A stretch of 8,191 nucleotides of DNA from Chloroflexota bacterium (GTDB lineage Bacteria > Chloroflexota > Anaerolineae > B4-G1 > SLSP01): NCBI GenBank assembly GCA_022707725.1, contig JAKJAB010000145.1:1-8191 (forward strand), read 5' to 3'. The translations under genes and the position numbers were made by a program. Numbering within the stretch: position 1 is the stretch's first letter; each line of letters begins with the position of its first letter. The notes beneath the pieces are model-generated. The model was not told the origin of the DNA, searched no databases, and saw nothing but the letters and a program-made list of their open reading frames with translations. Of this stretch, positions 5,227 to 8,191 are shown piece by piece.

Positions 5227-6839
5227 TGACCCAATCTAACGAATTCCCCCTCTCCATCCAAAACCTGACCTTCCAATACCGGATCCGCGAGCAGCCGGCG
5301 ATTGAAGATCTGACCTTCACGCTCCACGAAGGCGAACTGCTTCTCGTGGCGGGCGCGAGCGGCTGCGGCAAGACGACGTTGATGCGCTGTATCAACGGCC
5401 TGATTCCGCGCAGCTATCGCGGCGAACTTAGCGGGAGCATCACGCTGTTCGGGCAGGATGCGCGCCGGATGCCGATGGCGGCGCTCTCACAGCTCGTGGG
5501 GACGTTGCTGCAAGACCCGGAACGGCAGATCGTCGGCAGCTTCGTGCTCAACGAGGTCGCTTTTGGGCTGGAAAACCTCGCGCTATCGCGGGGGGAGATC
5601 CTTTTCAGGATCGAAGAGGCGCTCAATTATTTGGGCATCTCGCATCTGCGGGATCGGGAGACGTTCGGCCTTTCAGGCGGCGAGAAGCAGAAGGTGGCGC
5701 TGGCGGGCGTCCTGGCGATGCGTCCCCGTATCCTGCTGCTCGACGAACCCCTGGCGAGCCTCGATCCGGCCTCCGCGCAGGAGGCGTTGGCGCTCTTCCG
5801 CCGCCTCGCCGATGAAGGCATCTCCATTATGCTCGTGGAGCATCGCGTCGAGGATGCGCTCAACATCAAGCCGGACGCGGTGCTTTATCTGGACGAGGGG
5901 CGGCAGGTCTACTACGGCGATGCCGAGGGCCTGATGCAGGTCGTGGATTACCACAAGGTCAAACTCCCCGCGCCGGTGGTGCTGGAACGCGCCAAACAAG
6001 CGCCCGCGCCGGTCTTCGAACCGTCCGTCAAGCCTGATGGCAAGCAGCCGTTGGTGATGTTCCAGGATGTGACCTTCCGCTACGATAAGGCGCTGCCCGA
6101 CGTGCTGCACGACGTCAACTTCACCATCCACAAAGGTGACGTCGTCGCCATCTTGGGACCGAACGGCGCGGGCAAAACCACGCTGGTCAAGCACGCGCTC
6201 GGATTGCTCAAGCCGACGCAGGGCCAGGTGTTGTTGGAGGGCCAGAACACGCGCGAGATCAGCGTCGCCCAGGCCGCACAGACGATTGGCTACGTCTTCC
6301 AAAGCCCGTCGCAGATGCTCTTCGCGCCGACCGTGGAGGAAGAGCTATCGTTTGGCCCGCGCAATCTGCATCACGACAAGGCAACCATTCAGCAGGATGT
6401 GGACCTGTCCCTGAACGTGGTCAATATGGCCGAGTATCGGGATTCGCCGCCGCTGGCGCTCTCCTTCGGCCAGCAGAAGCGCATCAGCATCGCGGCGGTG
6501 TTGGCGATGCGCTCGCGGATTCTGATGATGGACGAGCCGACGGCGGGACAGGACTACTGGAACTACATAGCGTTCATGGATGCGATCCTGCAAATGCCCG
6601 GTTTCGACGCCATCATCTTCATCACCCACGACCTGGACCTGGCCGTCACCTACGCCAACCGCGTGGTGCTGATCCACGATGGGCGGATCGCCGAGGCGGG
6701 ACCGACGGAGAGCGTGCTCAGCGACTTCGAACTGTTGCGACGCTGCCGGGTAGTGCCGACTTCGTTGCTGGCGCTGAACCTGGAGCTTTTGCCGCAGACG
6801 GGTCGCTTTACGCGTGCGGAGATATTGGCGCATTTTTAG
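5226..6839 (+). CDS. ECF transporter fused double ATPase (EcfA-EcfA')
   Basis: A 537-residue cytoplasmic ATPase made of two ABC domains in one chain, energising an ECF-type importer. Domain 1 has Walker A GASGCGKTT (43-51), Q-loop Q96, signature LSGGEKQ (149-155), Walker B with E174, and H-loop H206. Domain 2 has Walker A GPNGAGKTT (311-319), Q-loop Q359, an atypical signature LSFGQQK (412-418), Walker B with E437, and H-loop H468. A linker at about 245-275 is rich in Pro and Ala. ATG 5226 is chosen because GGAGG (5217-5221) lies four bases upstream and the coding pattern begins there; a GTG further upstream at 5196 would sit inside the RHH-like gene. It shares one base with that gene's TAA. 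S and T components follow downstream, giving a complete transporter set apart from the truncated T. Very GC-rich compared with the restriction genes. Confidence 0.93.
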   Translation: MTQSNEFPLSIQNLTFQYRIREQPAIEDLTFTLHEGELLLVAGASGCGKTTLMRCINGLIPRSYRGELSGSITLFGQDARRMPMAALSQLVGTLLQDPERQIVGSFVLNEVAFGLENLALSRGEILFRIEEALNYLGISHLRDRETFGLSGGEKQKVALAGVLAMRPRILLLDEPLASLDPASAQEALALFRRLADEGISIMLVEHRVEDALNIKPDAVLYLDEGRQVYYGDAEGLMQVVDYHKVKLPAPVVLERAKQAPAPVFEPSVKPDGKQPLVMFQDVTFRYDKALPDVLHDVNFTIHKGDVVAILGPNGAGKTTLVKHALGLLKPTQGQVLLEGQNTREISVAQAAQTIGYVFQSPSQMLFAPTVEEELSFGPRNLHHDKATIQQDVDLSLNVVNMAEYRDSPPLALSFGQQKRISIAAVLAMRSRILMMDEPTAGQDYWNYIAFMDAILQMPGFDAIIFITHDLDLAVTYANRVVLIHDGRIAEAGPTESVLSDFELLRRCRVVPTSLLALNLELLPQTGRFTRAEILAHF

Positions 6840-6876
6840 AGCCGGCGCTGCGGGGACGGCAGATCACATTAGGTAG

Positions 6877-6899
6877 GTAGCAACTTGGGTTAAGTCTAC
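6877..6899 (+). other. Small hairpin in the leader between ATPase and S component
   Basis: GTAG (6877-6880) pairs with CTAC (6896-6899), and ACTT (6883-6886) pairs with AAGT (6892-6895) around a GGGTT loop, with a two-base bulge. The stem is short and not GC-rich and has no U-tract, so it is not a terminator. It sits just upstream of the Shine-Dalgarno-like sequence at 6904. Possible leader structure, weakly supported. Confidence 0.25.
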
Positions 6900-6903
6900 A
6901 CGC

Positions 6904-6913
6904 AAGGAGGTGA
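6904..6913 (+). other. Full-length Shine-Dalgarno-like sequence without an evident start codon
   Basis: AAGGAGGTGA is a perfect complement to the 16S anti-Shine-Dalgarno tail. No ATG/GTG/TTG lies at usable distance: the GTG at 6910 is within the motif, and an ATA at 6916 would give only a nine-codon frame ending at TGA 6943. It may be chance, a ribosome standby site, or the remains of a lost leader peptide. Confidence 0.3.
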
Positions 6914-6982
6914 GCATAAGCGCAGTAAATCACGTGAATTATTGAATCGCCAGTTGTTTCTATCACCAAACAATCATTTTGT

Positions 6983-6988
6983 GGAGGG
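6983..6988 (+). promoter_or_regulatory. Ribosome binding site of the S-component gene
   Basis: GGAGGG, six bases before ATG 6995. It supports that start against any of the in-frame alternatives inside the gene. Confidence 0.7.
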
Positions 6989-6994
6989 TTAATC

Positions 6995-7549
6995 ATGGAA
7001 AAGAAATCGCTGTGGATATTTGGAACGCGGGAAGTCGTGTATGCGGCCATCGGTGCGGCGCTGTATGGCGTCTTCTCCTGGGTGACGAACTTCCTCGCCC
7101 TGCCCGCTGCCGGGAACATTTCGCTGCGTCCGGCCGTCGCCATCCCGATGTTCTTCGGCATCGCCTTTGGCCCCATCGTGGGCTTCATCTCCGGCCTCGT
7201 CGGCAACATCTTGGGCGACTTCCTCTCCGGATGGGGATTCTGGTGGGCCTGGGACTTGGGCAACGGCATCATGGGGTTCATTCCCGGTCTGATTGGTTTG
7301 CTTGGTGTGGTCACCGCTTTCAAGACGAAAGGCGCCATCATCAAAGCTGAAATTCTGGTCGTCATCGCCGCAGTCGTGGGGATGCTGGTGCCTTCGCTGT
7401 TGGAGATTCCCTTGAGCGGCATCGACTTCGACACGGCTATCGTGGGGTATTGGCTCCCCTCCGCGTTGACCAACATCGTCAACGGCCTGATTTTGGTGCC
7501 GATCCTGATGGTGGCCTACGACGCCGTCGTCGCTCGTTCTGGACGCTAA
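6995..7549 (+). CDS. ECF transporter substrate-specific S component (UPF0397/PF07155-like)
   Basis: A 184-residue integral membrane protein that binds the substrate and partners with EcfT. About six hydrophobic segments are visible, near 13-35, 45-60, 60-78, 84-108, 115-138 and 147-176. The first carries the small-residue face 'YAAIGAALYG' (A17/A18 and A21/A22), typical of the S-component surface that docks on EcfT. The stretch 'ISLRPAVAIPMFFGIAFGP' (42-60), then 'GFISGLVGNILGDFLSGWG' (63-81) and 'WWAWDLGNGIMG' (83-94), resembles UPF0397 proteins, which are commonly encoded beside duplicated-ATPase ECF modules. It is preceded by GGAGGG and a 155-nt leader. I see no recognisable TPP, cobalamin, SAM or other riboswitch there that would reveal the ligand, so the substrate (a vitamin or related small molecule) remains open. 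Confidence 0.88.
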   Translation: MEKKSLWIFGTREVVYAAIGAALYGVFSWVTNFLALPAAGNISLRPAVAIPMFFGIAFGPIVGFISGLVGNILGDFLSGWGFWWAWDLGNGIMGFIPGLIGLLGVVTAFKTKGAIIKAEILVVIAAVVGMLVPSLLEIPLSGIDFDTAIVGYWLPSALTNIVNGLILVPILMVAYDAVVARSGR

Positions 7550-7554
7550 GATGT

Positions 7555-7597
7555 GAATCACGAATCATGAATCATGATTCATGGTTCATGATTCGTG
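7555..7597. repeat. Degenerate heptamer repeat forming a palindrome
   Basis: Six consecutive heptamers based on GAATCAT fill 7555-7596: one GAATCAC, two GAATCAT, then GATTCAT, GGTTCAT and GATTCGT. They also form a perfect 13-bp inverted repeat, CACGAATCATGAA (7559-7571) with TTCATGATTCGTG (7585-7597). Nested inside is a 16-bp perfect palindrome, ATGAATCATGATTCAT (7567-7582). It occupies most of the gap between the S and T genes. It could be a simple repeat expanded by slippage, an intergenic palindromic repeat, or an mRNA hairpin setting S:T expression. Confidence 0.8.
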
Positions 7598-7615
7598 CCT
7601 TTCGAGGGGTGAGCC

Positions 7616-8191
7616 ATGCTCGTTACATGGAAATACCGTTTCCGCAATAGTTTCATCGAGCGTTTCGATCCGCGCGCCCGGTGGTTCTTCTCATTCCTGG
7701 TCTTATTCTCGATCATCCAGTTTTGGGACTTGCGTTTCTTGCTCTTTTTCTTTGCGTTGGTGATGGGACAGTATGCCCTGTCGCGCCTCACCTGGGCGGA
7801 GACGCGGCGAGTCTGGATTTTCGTGCTCATTTTGGTAGTGGGGATCGTGGCGTTGAACGCCCTTCTGACCGGGCGCGGCGGTCCCGGCGAAGTGTTGCGC
7901 GGCGGGCACGTCGTCTGGCGGGTGGAGTGGAAGGTGTTCGGCCTTTCGATCAGCCCGACGATCACCGTGGAGCGGATCTGGTTCGCCATCTCGCAGATCA
8001 CGCGCATGTTGTCGATCTCCGTGCTGTTTTTCATCATTCCCTACACGATGGATCCGAGCATGTACGGCGTCACCTTTCGCGGTATGGGCCTGCCGGACCG
8101 GTTTGCCTTCTCGATGGACCTGGCGTTCCGCTTTGTGCCGACCCTGGCCCGCGATTTCAGCACAACGCTGGACGCGCAGCGCGCGCGGGGT
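7616..8191 (+). CDS. ecfT: ECF transporter transmembrane component EcfT (3' partial)
   Basis: The scaffold membrane subunit that links the ATPases to the S component (CbiQ/EcfT family). ATG 7616 is preceded by AGGGG (7605-7609); the frame is open to the last base, giving 192 residues here. The N-terminus has the family-typical 'FIERFDPRARWFFSF' (13-27), leading into hydrophobic segments near 23-55 and 66-84, a polar loop (about 85-118), and further segments near 120-142. 'GMGLPDRFAFSMDLAFRFVP' (156-175) precedes the coupling region. The visible part ends 'AQRARG', with A190-R191-G192 matching the Ala-Arg-Gly coupling motif that contacts the ATPases; the second such motif and the C-terminus lie beyond the window. 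Third transport gene in the operon after the ATPase and S genes, separated from S by the heptamer palindrome. Confidence 0.92.
   Translation, partial: MLVTWKYRFRNSFIERFDPRARWFFSFLVLFSIIQFWDLRFLLFFFALVMGQYALSRLTWAETRRVWIFVLILVVGIVALNALLTGRGGPGEVLRGGHVVWRVEWKVFGLSISPTITVERIWFAISQITRMLSISVLFFIIPYTMDPSMYGVTFRGMGLPDRFAFSMDLAFRFVPTLARDFSTTLDAQRARG

Noticed and set aside
1338..5246. EcoRI specificity (GAATTC) for the second R-M pair
   Set aside because: Family membership of the methyltransferase does not fix the target, and the nuclease is not EcoRI-like. GAATTC occurs at 1338-1343 and 5241-5246, which neither supports nor excludes it.
5673..6302. Minus-strand open frame opposite the ABC ATPase (209 codons)
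   Set aside because: It mirrors conserved ABC motifs on the + strand and has no plausible protein pattern of its own.
6840..6994. Known riboswitch (TPP, cobalamin, SAM, preQ1, folate) upstream of the S gene
   Set aside because: I looked for the hallmark conserved cores of these classes and saw none; only a small hairpin and purine-rich tracts are present.
6989..7561. Long minus-strand open frame opposite the S component (190 codons)
   Set aside because: Low-complexity His/Asp/Gln-rich composition and overlap with a clear membrane protein on the + strand: a GC-bias shadow.
7555..7597. CRISPR array
   Set aside because: The heptamers are contiguous with no spacers, and no cas genes are nearby.

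Overview
The window reads as bacterial chromosome from a GC-rich organism: dense genes all on the + strand, strong AGGAGG-type ribosome sites and short spacers. A small ribbon-helix-helix protein of a type I associate with Chloroflexi, and a GAATCAT heptamer repeat between genes, make a Chloroflexota-like host plausible. That assignment is an inference with modest confidence.

Region 1 (1-2345) is a Type II restriction-modification pair. A XamI-family endonuclease, probably cut at its 5' end by the window edge, abuts a gamma-class N6-adenine methyltransferase with no gap between the stop and the next ATG.

Region 2 (2346-2682) is a scar. It holds a short GC-rich coding remnant followed by a 109-bp non-coding mobile element. 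The element has imperfect terminal inverted repeats and a perfect 8-bp target duplication, GTTTTGAG. It landed on the stop codon of the remnant and preserved that stop.

Region 3 (2683-4925) is a second, AT-richer modification/restriction pair. An EcoRI-family adenine methyltransferase overlaps by 4 nt (ATGA) a DUF262 protein with a C-terminal zinc-ribbon HNH nuclease domain. No EcoRI-like endonuclease is present, so the DUF262-HNH protein is the natural candidate for the restriction partner. Regions 1 and 3 together form a small defence island.

Region 4 (4926-8191) is an energy-coupling-factor (ECF) vitamin/micronutrient importer. It starts with a small RHH-like, probably truncated protein whose stop overlaps the start of a fused double ATPase (EcfA-EcfA'). 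Next come a 155-nt leader, an S component of the UPF0397/PF07155 type, a palindromic heptamer repeat, and the transmembrane EcfT, which runs off the right edge. Substrate specificity cannot be read from this window. The two ATPase domains would power the EcfT-S complex in the cytoplasmic membrane.
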